A stretch of 64,000 nt of DNA, from contig CAWASR010000009.1 of NCBI GenBank assembly GCA_963784805.1, forward strand, positions 62,001 to 126,000. The letters run 5' to 3'. Position numbers and translations under genes: made by a program. The notes under the pieces are model-generated. The model was given only the letters and a program-made list of their open reading frames with translations, was not told where the DNA came from and did not search any database. The stretch is from Roseiarcus sp963784805 (GTDB lineage: Bacteria; Pseudomonadota; Alphaproteobacteria; Rhizobiales; Beijerinckiaceae). Within the stretch, counting starts at the first letter, position 1. Each line of letters starts with the position of its first letter. Of the stretch, positions 42,056 to 50,204 are shown one piece after another.

Positions 42056-43523
42056 CTAAATTGGCTTGTGGACTGTAAGGTGATTTGCACCATAAAGTCG
42101 TCCGTAGAACTCGAAAGCATAGCGGTCAGTCATCCCCGCTATAAAATCGCATATGGCTCGCATTCGAACCAACTTAGGCGCGTCCCTGCAAATAGCCCGA
42201 AAGTCGTCCGGAAGCAAGCGAGTCCCATCGTCTTCAGCTATCGCCTCGAATATTTTATTCACAATGTCTTTACCTCTATATTCAAGGACTTGTAGTCCTG
42301 TCGAACGTATAATTCCGTGATAAGTGATATTCTTCAGAACCTCAACATTCAAAAAGTTGCTGAACTCAAGCCTTACTTTATGGAGCTGAGGATAAGTATC
42401 ATGTTTTATCACTTCAATTCCTTCAATGAACTGTTGCACTAAAGACGACGTGAACTTGACTCTCTGATGGCCATCACTCGCCAGTTTTCGGGAGAGCGCT
42501 TGCACCTCGGCACCGATCAAAAACTTTTTCGCTTCGATAGGTACGCCACGGCTTTTGACGAGGCTGTCGGTCTCCTTGTTAGGTCTGAACAGCATATCAG
42601 CTAGAATGTTGCCAATTAGTTCGCGAGCTAGATCAGCATTGACCTCTCCGATAAAATCTCTGCGCTCGGGATATTGCTTCGTCATACGCTTCCGGATTGT
42701 ATCAGCGACAGCATCATAGATGTCATCGTCAAGCGCTAGCAGCCCTAGAGGCGTCAAGAAACCGGCCTTAAAAATATCCTCCAAGTCGTAAGTTGAGTAC
42801 GCAATGTCGTCGGCAATATCCATTATTGAACATTCTATTGTTTTAAACTCCAGGTCATCATCGACAATTCCTAGCACATTGCTCTTTATATTATTTACAA
42901 GTTCAGTATCCTCTGCGTAATATCCTTTCATAACACCACTGCTCTCGCGATCCTCGTATCGAATAGGTATTGCTTTGTCATATTTGAGCAAGGAAGCCAA
43001 AGATCGGTAGGTGAGATTCAGGCCGCAGCGGACGTCGATTCCGTCCGTCCCGAATGGGTCCGATCCTTCTCTGTACGCCTTCTTTTCAAGGCGACTTACG
43101 ATTTGGAGACTTTGTGCGTTCCCCTCGAATCCACCGTAGTCCCGCATGCATTCGTCGAGCGCCTCTTCGCCGTTGTGCCCAAAAGGCGGGTGACCGAGAT
43201 CGTGCGCAAGGCCGGCAAACTCAACAATTTCCGGTTCAATCCTCATTGCCTTTCGACGAAACAGCGAAGAGGTAGCATTCAGGCGAATCGCAATGGATTT
43301 GGCGATTTGCGCGACCTCTAGCGAGTGAGTGAGTTGATTCCGGAAAAAAATCTGATTCGTGCCCAGGAAATACTTGGGTTTTTCCTTGAAGTCGTCGAAA
43401 GCTTGGTGAATGTATCAGTCTTGCGTAATCGCGCCGCCATGGAGACCTGAAAGGTTCGGTACCCTTGCCGTTCGAGTCCTTAAGTACGCGATCCGCGTCT
43501 GCTTCTGAGTAGAGTTGATCCAC
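42056..43523 (-). pseudogene. dgt: dGTP triphosphohydrolase (dGTPase) with homopolymer frameshift
   Basis: The N-terminal frame (from 43523) gives ARLIHSPSFRRLQGKTQVFP and GHESDFF. The rest follows in another frame: THSLEVAQIAKSIA, then FAGLAHDLGHPPFGHNGEEA with the HD metal motif, and MDIADDIAYSTYDLED. The switch is at a run of seven A (plus strand, 43354-43360), so one indel there explains it. The family cleaves dGTP to deoxyguanosine and triphosphate; some members protect against phage by draining dNTPs. The gene is much more AT-rich than the neighbours, indicating transfer. Confidence 0.85.
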
Positions 43524-43544
43524 TTCGCCCCTGCTGTCCGCGTA

Positions 43545-43748
43545 TTATTTTTTCTTGGTCTTTTTCTTTGAGGACAACTTTTCAGTATGTTTTTTCGTGT
43601 GCCCCACGATAGGCTGGAGAAACGCTCCCATTTTTGCCGCTCGTCGGACCCACGTTAGTTCTTTGGACACAGATTCTTGAAGCGATGCGCCCGCACTCGC
43701 GAGATTGGGTCGTCTGAATCGATTTTCCTTTGCTGCTGCGACCGGCAT
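43545..43748 (-). CDS. Small Lys-rich protein upstream of dgt, hypothetical
   Basis: A 67-residue frame starting MPVAAAKENRFRRPNLASAG, then ASLQESVSKELTWVRRAAKM, ending in a Lys-rich tail. AGAGGGG lies about 8 bases upstream of the ATG, and its stop is 21 bases before the dGTPase start, so the two could form an operon. No family is recognised. It shares AT-richer composition with dgt. Confidence 0.42.
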   Translation of the reverse strand: MPVAAAKENRFRRPNLASAGASLQESVSKELTWVRRAAKMGAFLQPIVGHTKKHTEKLSSKKKTKKK

Positions 43749-44000
43749 CGTTCGCGTTCCCCTCTTGCATTTTGGCAACCGTCATACACGAGTTCGCTTG
43801 AATCAGTCTCGCGAAAAACGAACCGGAAGCGCTCAGGTCGTTACGATACTTAACAGGAGAGCAATCAGAGCAATCGAAGGCGGAGACAACAGGCCGCGTC
43901 AACGACCGCTGTCCGAGCCCTGTTTTCCGAGGAATACGGGACTGCGGCAGGCTGAGCCGTCGGCCTTTGTCGCGCTACTGGCGCTTAGCTTTACGCTGAC
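43749..44000. repeat. Degenerate copy of island repeat family (R0)
   Basis: Around 43905-43990 the sequence CCTGTTTTCCGAGGAATACG and GGCAGGCTGAGCCGTCGGCC resembles the units at 44001 and 46741 (TTTTCCGAGCC, GGCAGG, CGTCGACCTC). The rest of the stretch shows no gene. Confidence 0.5.
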
Positions 44001-44215
44001 AGCTCACTCAATCTCCAATTAGGGGTACCGCCGCCCCGCCGCGTCGTCCTGTCGGCAGGCTGAGCAGTCGACCTCTTGCCGAGCCTTGTTTTCCGAGCCT
44101 TCAGCCTTGTCAAGGGCGCGCTGAAAGCGCGCCGCCTTAAGGCGGGCTCGTCCCTTGACAAGGCTGAAGGCTCGGAAGAGGTCTTTGCAAGAGGCCGACG
44201 GCGCAGAGCGTCGGG
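44001..44215 (+). repeat. Island repeat R1 with long palindrome
   Basis: Begins like R2 (CTCACTCAATCTCCAATT against CTCCCTCAATGCCCAATT), then GTCGACCTCTTGCCGAGCC, and a near-perfect long inverted repeat from 44094 to 44177: CCGAGCCTTCAGCCTTGTCA pairs with TGACAAGGCTGAAGGCTCGG around GGGCGCGCTGAAAGCGCG. It ends TTTGCAAGAGGCCGACGGCG, again shared with R2. It may fold as a strong hairpin in RNA. Confidence 0.78.
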
Positions 44216-44315
44216 GCATCGACGTTGGCCTCGCATCGGCAATCAGACTTTGAGGTCGCGATTGCTGTGAGAGGGGCAGGGATGGCGTTGATTCGGTCGT
44301 TCGAGCGGTAAAGAG

Positions 44316-44516
44316 ATGGATCGGAACTCGATCCATGATGGCATCGACGCCACCTATTCGACCTTCGAACGAGACGGTCGAAAGTTCATCCAAGTGGATA
44401 GCTACGGCCGCGACGAGCGCGAAATCCCGGGTAAGAAAAGCCAGACGTTCCAGCTAGACGAGAGGGCCGCGCGCGCTTTATTCGACATCCTCAAGGAAAC
44501 TTTTCATTTTCGGTGA
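44316..44516 (+). CDS. Small conserved protein, hypothetical
   Basis: A 66-residue protein: MDRNSIHDGIDATYSTFERD, GRKFIQVDSYGRDEREIPGK, and KSQTFQLDERAARALFDILK at the end. The S-Q-T-x-Q-L-D ... A-x-x-L-F-x-I-L-K ending is a pattern I recall in small conserved bacterial proteins of unknown function, and codon use looks genuine. It stands between R1 and the HigBA operon, on the opposite strand. Confidence 0.7.
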   Translation: MDRNSIHDGIDATYSTFERDGRKFIQVDSYGRDEREIPGKKSQTFQLDERAARALFDILKETFHFR

Positions 44517-44573
44517 TCGCGCCGCCTTAAGGCCGGTTTCACGGCGACACAAACACAATTCGAGAATTTCCAA

Positions 44574-44873
44574 TCATTCCGCCGCGCTACGCGGCGCGAT
44601 CGCGGCCAGTTCGGCCTTCAACCGTTCGGCCTGGACGTGCAGGTCGTATTTCGACTGCATGTTCATGAACCACTGCGGATCGACGTTGAAGAAGCGGCCG
44701 AGGCGCAGGGCGATGGCCGCGGTTATGCCCTGGCGACCGTGGCAGATGTCGTTGATCCGGCTGCGGGTGACGCGGATGGCCTTCGCCAACGCATAGACGG
44801 TGAGGCCCATCGGCTCGAGGAATTCCTCGCGCAGGACGACGCCCGGGTGGGGCAGGGGGATATCGGCTGACAC
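44574..44873 (-). CDS. higA: HigA family antitoxin
   Basis: A 99-residue XRE-type DNA-binding antitoxin: HPGVVLREEFLEPMGLTVYA, LAKAIRVTRSRINDICHGRQ, GITAAIALRLGRFFNVDPQW. The helix-turn-helix lies at about residues 25-55. It should neutralise the HigB toxin encoded 12 bases upstream and repress the shared promoter. Length and motif order are normal for the family. Confidence 0.95.
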   Translation of the reverse strand: MSADIPLPHPGVVLREEFLEPMGLTVYALAKAIRVTRSRINDICHGRQGITAAIALRLGRFFNVDPQWFMNMQSKYDLHVQAERLKAELAAIAPRSAAE

Positions 44874-44885
44874 TTCATTTCTCCA

Positions 44886-45167
44886 TCAATGATAGTCCAC
44901 GAACTCGACGTCATAGGCGTCCCCGTCGCGCCACATGAAGCAGATGCGCCATTGCTCATTGACGCGGATCGAGTGCTGGCCGCGCCGTTCGCCCGACAGC
45001 GCCTCCAGCCGACTGCCGGGCGGAACGCGCAAGTCCTCAAGCCGCGTGACCGTATCGAGCAGGAACAGCTTCCGAACGGCGCGCTCCGCGAGGTCCCGAT
45101 GCACACGCTTCGGCGCCTTCCCGGCGGCGAGGTCCGCCGTCAACTTGTCCCTGAAGGACCGGATCAT
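44886..45167 (-). CDS. higB: HigB/RelE-type toxin
   Basis: A 93-residue ribosome-dependent mRNA interferase: MIRSFRDKLTADLAAGKAPK, then KLFLLDTVTRLEDLRVPPGS and GQHSIRVNEQWRICFMWRDG. The RLEDLRVPPGSRLE and QWRICF motifs are typical of plasmid-type HigB. It is first in the operon, ahead of higA, which is the usual HigBA order. An upstream in-frame start adds 7 residues and is not needed. Confidence 0.95.
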   Translation of the reverse strand: MIRSFRDKLTADLAAGKAPKRVHRDLAERAVRKLFLLDTVTRLEDLRVPPGSRLEALSGERRGQHSIRVNEQWRICFMWRDGDAYDVEFVDYH

Positions 45168-45350
45168 CGTCGAGCGTACCAATAACAAGTACGGTCGTCA
45201 AGCGCTTTGGGGGACGCAAAGCGCATTTCAAGAATTAGCCGGAGGCCGGCTCTGCCGACCACCCATCGGCAGCGGCGGGCCGTCGGCGCCGGAATGCGTC
45301 GACATGGGCTCTATAGCGAAGCCATCCGGATGGCGCTTCCGGCCGATGGC

Positions 45351-45358
45351 GACATTTG
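45351..45358 (+). repeat. Left target-site duplication of IS1595-family element
   Basis: GACATTTG directly precedes the left tip of the insertion sequence and is repeated directly after the right tip at 46456-46463. Eight bases is the normal duplication size of the IS1595 family. Confidence 0.9.
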
Positions 45359-46455
45359 GGCTCTTATAGCGTTATCTGTTGGTATGGCCCGTTGCCGATA
45401 GCGCCGCGGATCCATTTTGGCGGATCGAGGTGTTGGCCCCAGGCTTCGAGGGCGCGTCGCCAGCCGAGATAGCTTGGCAGGTTCTTGGTGGCGACGCCGT
45501 TGAAGCGGTTGAGCCATTGCTTGAGGCGGCTGTGGTAGGCGTTGACGTTATTGATGTGCAGGTGAGGCGCCTCGGCGGTCGGCTTTCCCGGCGAAGGCAC
45601 GGCGTGAAAGGGAATTTTGGCCTTGCGCGCGAAGGCGGCCAACGGCTTGCCGCCATCCCCGACGAGATGATTTCCGGGCGTAACGACGCCCGTCAGCACG
45701 GCGGCGATCGAGGCGCCGTCGTCCTGCGGCAGAACGGCGTCGAAGGTCGCGCCCTTCCGGTCGCGGGCGACGAGAACGGGAATATTGTCCTGATAGGAAC
45801 CCGGATGACGGGCCGTTCCGCCCCGCTTGCGCGCCTTTCGCGACAGATTGGACCAGCGGCCCTTGAAGGACTCGAGGATAAAGGTCTCATCCGCCTCGAC
45901 GATTCCGCTCAACGTTCGAGGCTTGTCGTCGGCGGGCGCGCGGAGAAACCGATGCCGCCAGCGGAAGGCGGTCGTCGGATGGACGCCGCACAGTTCAGCG
46001 GTCTTGGCCAGGCTCTTGCCCTCGATCATCGCCTGGGCGTGATCGAGCCAACGCTTCTTCTTGCGCAGATGCGCCATCGGCGTTTTGGTCAGCGCGTTGA
46101 ACGTGCGCCCGCAACTCTTGCAGCGGAACCGCAACAGCCCGTCCGAGCGGCCCCAGCCACTGATCTCGCGGCCGGCGCAATGGGGGCAGCCCTGACTTTC
46201 CACCCGCTCAACGCTCATCGCTCCAAGCGCGTCCTCGCGCCGGCCGCGCTTGCCGCCTTTGCCAGCCGAAGCTCCTTCTCCCGAAGCGGCAACCTTCTCG
46301 TCCGCCTTCGTCAGCGCCTGAAGGGCCTCCCGCCGCTGCTCCGCGCTCATGCCCGCAATTGCCGAAAGCCAAGCCGAAAAGTCCTGAGCCCGCATCGAAT
46401 CATCCCTCGACCCGACACCATTCTAATCAAACCAATAGATAACGCTATAAGAGCC
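45359..46455 (-). mobile_element. IS1595-family (ISXO2-like) insertion sequence, complete
   Basis: A 1097 bp element with 25-base near-perfect inverted ends: GGCTCTTATAGCGTTATCTG on the left and its complement ATAACGCTATAAGAGCC on the right. It is bounded by the 8 bp duplication GACATTTG. It holds a single intact transposase. It inserted into the dispersed repeat whose other copy is at 26491-26735. Confidence 0.94.
45364..46395 (-). CDS. IS1595-family transposase
   Basis: A 343-residue transposase. A zinc ribbon (CPHCAGREISGWGRSDG and CKSCGRTFNALTKTPM) and a helix-turn-helix (LAKTAELCGVHPTTAFRWRH) precede the DDE-like ISXO2 domain: GIVEADETFILESFKGR, HLVGDGGKPLAAFARK and HINNVNAYHSRLKQWLNRF, with the Asn of the D-D-N-K set. 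The stop codon lies within the left inverted repeat. The gene is intact. Confidence 0.95.
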   Translation of the reverse strand: MRAQDFSAWLSAIAGMSAEQRREALQALTKADEKVAASGEGASAGKGGKRGRREDALGAMSVERVESQGCPHCAGREISGWGRSDGLLRFRCKSCGRTFNALTKTPMAHLRKKKRWLDHAQAMIEGKSLAKTAELCGVHPTTAFRWRHRFLRAPADDKPRTLSGIVEADETFILESFKGRWSNLSRKARKRGGTARHPGSYQDNIPVLVARDRKGATFDAVLPQDDGASIAAVLTGVVTPGNHLVGDGGKPLAAFARKAKIPFHAVPSPGKPTAEAPHLHINNVNAYHSRLKQWLNRFNGVATKNLPSYLGWRRALEAWGQHLDPPKWIRGAIGNGPYQQITL

Positions 46456-46715
46456 GACATTTGCTTCCTGAAAAGCCGAAACTGTGTTAGGGTCGCCTTG
46501 GCGTCGAACCCGGAGGCCGCTTGTCCTGGCGGCGGCGGGACGGGTTTGGCGGGGATAAGGAGCCGGAGAAAAAAAATTGTTTGGATTCGCGTCTAAACCC
46601 TTGAAAAGGCTCAATTCGCGGAAGGGAATCATTTGGATTCCGCTTCCGCTGGCTTGGATTCCGCTTCCGCGGACTTGGATTCCGTTTCCGCGGGCTTTGA
46701 TCGGCTTCCGCCGGG
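46447..46715 (+). repeat. Dispersed repeat, copy B
   Basis: Closely similar to copy A at 26491-26735 over TAAGAGCCGACATTTGCTTC, GGCGGGACGGGTTTGGCGGG, TTTGGATTCGCGTCTAAACC and the tandem TTGGATTCCGCTTCCGC block. Its left end coincides with the IS1595 right end. No gene. Confidence 0.75.
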
Positions 46716-46740
46716 CTTGGATCGGGGTTGGGGTTACGGC

Positions 46741-46922
46741 GACAGCTCCCTCAATGCCCAATTGCTCGCAGCCGCCGCCCCGCCGTCCTTTCGGCAGGCC
46801 GACCCGTCGACCTCTTGCGGGGCTTTGTTTTCCGAGCCTTCATCCCTGTAAAGGGCGCGCTTCGCGCCCCGACAGGCCGAAGGCTCGGAAGATTTCCATG
46901 CAAGAGGCGGACGGCGCGGAAC
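46741..46922 (+). repeat. Island repeat R2
   Basis: Shares CAATGCCCAATT, CGGCAGGCCGACCCGTCGAC, TTTTCCGAGCCTTCATCCCT and GAAGGCTCGGAAGATTTCC with R1 at 44001. The inverted arms flank a GGGCGCGCTTCGCGCCCC hairpin. Following bases to 47177 show no gene. Confidence 0.75.
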
Positions 46923-47177
46923 TCTGGCCATTCACGCGGACAGCGCCGGGCAATGCCGGCGGCGCCGGAACTGCGCGGATCGCCGGTCCGAGGATCAAGT
47001 TCCGGGAGGTTCACGGTGATAGAGTTGTTATGCCGCGCGCTGGACGCTACGCCTCCCTACGTAGCGCCAAGCACGCGCAAGTCGCAAAGGAACGCTTCCG
47101 GCAACGGCCGGCTTCGCCTTCGCGAAATTCTTTGGCGACACCGGAACGCCGGAAGTCTGCCGGCGCTCCTTTAAGCC

Positions 47178-47459
47178 TTAAGCCGCGAAGCGCACGACGT
47201 GCGGGCCTACGACGCCGGCCTTCTCCATCGACGCTTTCAGATCGTTTCCGCCGAGCCAAGTGCGAGCCTTGGCCGCGTCCGCGACATCCATGACGACCAG
47301 GATGTCGTTCGGGTCCTCGGCGCTGCGAAACACCTTGCCGTTGGTGACGCCGGCCGAGGCGCGGCTCTTCTCGTGCTCGTCATAGCCCTTGCGCCATGCC
47401 GGATAGTCCTTGACCTTGTGGTGGATCGTCAGGTTTTCGGTCACATGTTGTGTAGTCAT
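47178..47459 (-). CDS. ABM-like (antibiotic biosynthesis monooxygenase fold) small protein
   Basis: A 93-residue protein: MTTQHVTENLTIHHKVKDYP, AWRKGYDEHEKSRASAGVTN, and NDILVVMDVADAAKARTWLG. The pattern is a dimeric alpha+beta barrel (ferredoxin-like) as in ABM/cyclase-like proteins; the substrate is unknown. A GGAGCA sequence lies 6-11 bases upstream of the ATG at 47459. It stands in a repeat-rich region but has normal GC content. Confidence 0.8.
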   Translation of the reverse strand: MTTQHVTENLTIHHKVKDYPAWRKGYDEHEKSRASAGVTNGKVFRSAEDPNDILVVMDVADAAKARTWLGGNDLKASMEKAGVVGPHVVRFAA

Positions 47460-47896
47460 TATCGTGCTCCAAAAAAACTAAATATAAACTCGAACGATTC
47501 CCATTCGAATCACAATCAATACATAAGATTTTTTTTGGCGATTACAAGGATGGAGCCCAATTTATAGTATGAATTATTAAGGTGGCTTTCAGATCATCAA
47601 TAATCGCGAATACCGGCGGCGGTCCATTCATACCCAAACTGCCCTTGCGCCCAAGTCCCGATGATGCGCCGGCAGGCAAGGCCGTCGACCTCTTGCCGAG
47701 CCTCGTTTTCCGAGCCTCCACCCCTGTCAAGGGCGCGCTCGTAGCCGGTCGAGAGACGGGCGTCTCTCGACGCCCTATGCGCGCGCCGCCCATCGGTCGT
47801 CGTTACGACCGATTTAAGTCTGGGACCGCCGGGATCGCGTGGAACCCCGCAATCGCGGCGGCGCTACGGCGTTAGGCGCAATTGACCGAAGCCGCT
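47460..47896. repeat. Intergenic region with island repeat R3
   Basis: An AT-rich half (47460-47580) followed by R3 (about 47620-47745), which repeats CGTCGACCTCTTGCCGAGCC, TTTTCCGAGCCTCCACCCCT and GTCAAGGGCGCGCT as in R1/R2. No gene seen. Confidence 0.6.
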
Positions 47897-48733
47897 TCAG
47901 AGGCACTTCCCGGCCTTGTTCGACCATTCGAGCTGCACGCAAAAGCCGCCCAGGGTCTTCGTCTTCCACGCGCAAATGTCGCCGATCTCGCCATTCGCGT
48001 CGTCATACCAGCCTTGCCCGGGCACGGGGTCGGTGATCGCCTCGCATAATTCGTGCGAACTCGTCGACGTCAGCGCGTCCGCGGCCGACAGAGCGCCCCG
48101 GCAGCCCTGGCAGCCCGGAAACGGCATGATGGCGTAGAAGATCGATCCGCGGATGTCGTTATGGTAGCCGCAGAAGGCCTGGCACGACGCCGAGCCGCCC
48201 TGGACGATCCGCACCCCCGGCGGCGCGAAGATGAAGTAGAGCGTGTTCGGACCACGCTTGGGCACAGCCGCGTTTTTGGCGATCTCGGCTTTGAGGAAGG
48301 ACTGGAGCGCCGCGTCGGAGACGGAGTGATGGGGCGCGGGCGAGGTCACCGTCACGGTCCCGGTGCGCTTGCCGTGGCCGATTTTGAATTTCGGCACGCT
48401 GTATTCGGAGAGCTGGTCGATCAGCGGGCTGGACAGGACGAAATCGAAGAATTGATTGACCGTCGTCCGCAGCGCGCTCTGCGCCCCGTTCCAGGCCGCG
48501 CCCCAGAAGATGGTGAACACCTCGACATTGGCGAGCAGGGGTCCGTTGCGGTAGGTCAGGCGCGGCGCCGCCGCCGGCCCCGCCGCCGCGGCCTCGGCGG
48601 TCGGCCGTCCGATTTCCTCGACGACATGAAGCGGCACAATTCGGATGACGTCGGGTTCGTGCTGTGCTTTCGCGGCGGGTCGTTTCCGCGGCGCGGTTGC
48701 AGGTTTTTTTGCCGTAGAGGTTCGGGTCGCCAT
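47897..48733 (-). CDS. Hypothetical protein with HELCE metallopeptidase-like motif
   Basis: A 278-residue protein. The first ~30 residues are Lys/Ala-rich; the rest is globular, with LANVEVFTIFWGAAWNGAQS, TLYFIFAPPGVRI, CGYHNDIRGSIFYAIMPFPG, SSHELCEAITDP and GWYDDANGEIGDIC. The H-E-x-x-E plus D/E set suggests a metal site. I recall similar proteins of unknown function in soil bacteria, but no name. No export signal is visible. The ATG at 48733 has GGAGG 6 bases ahead; an ATG at 48745 lacks one. Confidence 0.8.
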   Translation of the reverse strand: MATRTSTAKKPATAPRKRPAAKAQHEPDVIRIVPLHVVEEIGRPTAEAAAAGPAAAPRLTYRNGPLLANVEVFTIFWGAAWNGAQSALRTTVNQFFDFVLSSPLIDQLSEYSVPKFKIGHGKRTGTVTVTSPAPHHSVSDAALQSFLKAEIAKNAAVPKRGPNTLYFIFAPPGVRIVQGGSASCQAFCGYHNDIRGSIFYAIMPFPGCQGCRGALSAADALTSTSSHELCEAITDPVPGQGWYDDANGEIGDICAWKTKTLGGFCVQLEWSNKAGKCL

Positions 48734-48968
48734 GAAATCCTCCATTGAAAATCAATTGTTGCTGCTGGGTGTTGCTGCTGGGCCCTCAATTTTGGTCCCG
48801 CGCGCCCGGCCGCGCGCAACGGACGATTCCCGCCCTCGCGCCCCTGCGCTTTTCTTGCTGAAATTAACGCATAGTCAAAAATGGCGCGGCCCAGCCGGCG
48901 CGATGATGATGGCGCCGTTTTGCTCCCGCGCCAAGAGCAATTCGTCTCCGCGTTTCGAGTCAGATAGA

Positions 48969-49496
48969 ATGACCGCGATGCGGACCGCGTTTCGAAACTT
49001 CGCCGCCGTTGGCCGCCGGCGCCGTTGGCTTGCGCTCGCCATCATGGCCGCCGCGTTCGGCATAGGAAAGGCTCACGCGATGGAACCCTGGACGATCGTC
49101 GTGAAGACGACTTGCGAGGCGATGTCGCCCGACTATTGCCAAGGCGCCTATGGATTTGAGATCGCCTCGGACGGCGCCTTTGCCGCCGGCCCCAGCGCGA
49201 GCGGGCGCCGGCTCGAAGGCCGCCTCGACCCCGCCTCGCTCACCAATCTGGCGCGCGGCGCCGAGCGCGTTCTCGCCGATCCCAAGGCGCGCGAGGCGCC
49301 CTGCGGCCCGATTCACGGCATTCCTGGCGTCAGCGAGACGGTGTCAATCTCCGCGGGAGGTCGAACCCTGGCGCTCAAGGGCGCGTCGGGCGCGCTCGAT
49401 CCGCGCTGCGTTTCGGGCGACCTCGAGGCGATGCAGACGTTGTTCCGCGCCGCGCACGAGGCGATGTCGCGCCATTACCCATCGCCGTTCCCATGA
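48969..49496 (+). CDS. Hypothetical exported protein
   Basis: A 175-residue precursor starting MTAMRTAFRNFAAVGRRRRW with a signal ending KAHA. The mature part has conserved-looking CEAMSPDYCQGAYGFEI and CGPIHGIPGVSETVSISAGG, and four cysteines. No family is recognised. The gene lies alone, divergent from the HELCE protein gene. Confidence 0.72.
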   Translation: MTAMRTAFRNFAAVGRRRRWLALAIMAAAFGIGKAHAMEPWTIVVKTTCEAMSPDYCQGAYGFEIASDGAFAAGPSASGRRLEGRLDPASLTNLARGAERVLADPKAREAPCGPIHGIPGVSETVSISAGGRTLALKGASGALDPRCVSGDLEAMQTLFRAAHEAMSRHYPSPFP

Positions 49497-49616
49497 ACAG
49501 GCGGAATTACGGGGAATTACGGCGATGGTTGCACTTGTCAACAATTCGCTCGCCGATCCGCCGCGAACACACGAAGCCGTCGACTTCTTGCCGAACCTTG
49601 TTTTGAAGGACATCCC
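49497..49616. repeat. Degenerate island repeat R4 before OsmC gene
   Basis: GGAATTACGGGGAATTACGG at 49502-49521 resembles hairpin-element tips, and AGCCGTCGACTTCTTGCCGA with CCTTGTTTTGAAGG (49575-49610) resembles the R1-R3 units. The unit runs directly into the OsmC start codon. Confidence 0.5.
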
Positions 49617-50081
49617 ATGAGCGAAAAGATCTGCGTCACCGTCACCCGCCAGGACAAATACCGGTTCCTGCTCGATTTCGGGCCGGGGATTCCGCAGACG
49701 GCGGGCGACGAGCCGCCGCCGCTCGGCGACGGCGCCGGGCCTTCGCCGGAGCAGCTGCTGGGCGCCGCGATGGCGAATTGCCTGTGCTCGAGCCTCGTCT
49801 TCGCCGTCGGCAAGTTCAAGGGCGATCCCGGACGGCTGACCGCGACCGCGACTTGCGAGACCGGCCGCAACGAAAAGAACAGGCTGAGGGTGACCCACAT
49901 CCAGATCGACATCGCCCTCGGCGCCAAACCGGAAGACCTCCCTCATCTCGATCGGGCGCTGGCGCAATTCGAGGAGTTCTGCACGGTCTCCCAGAGCGTT
50001 CGGGCCGGCGTGCCTTTCACCGTCAGCGTCCATGGCCCGGACGGGCGCGCGCTCAAACAGGCGGGGAAGGCGGCGCCGTGA
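49617..50081 (+). CDS. OsmC family protein
   Basis: A 154-residue OsmC-fold protein: ICVTVTRQDKYRFLLDFGPG, PEQLLGAAMANCLCSSLVFA and DRALAQFEEFCTVSQSVRAG. The two conserved cysteines of thiol peroxidases of this superfamily (ANCLC, EEFC) are present, although peroxide activity is not certain. It starts at ATG 49617, at the end of a repeat unit. The next exported protein follows on the same strand. Confidence 0.88.
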   Translation: MSEKICVTVTRQDKYRFLLDFGPGIPQTAGDEPPPLGDGAGPSPEQLLGAAMANCLCSSLVFAVGKFKGDPGRLTATATCETGRNEKNRLRVTHIQIDIALGAKPEDLPHLDRALAQFEEFCTVSQSVRAGVPFTVSVHGPDGRALKQAGKAAP

Positions 50082-50204
50082 AGCGCCTCGCGCTGCACGG
50101 AGATTGACGAGGCCGCCGCCGCGGCCCTGACGCTTGGAGCGCTTGTCCTCGCCGCCGCCGTTCCGGGCCCGGCGCGCGCCCAAGACGCCGGGCCCGCGCT
50201 CACA

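Noticed and set aside
45379..46596. 405-codon frame antisense to the IS1595 transposase
   Set aside because: Shadow of the transposase gene; no family features.
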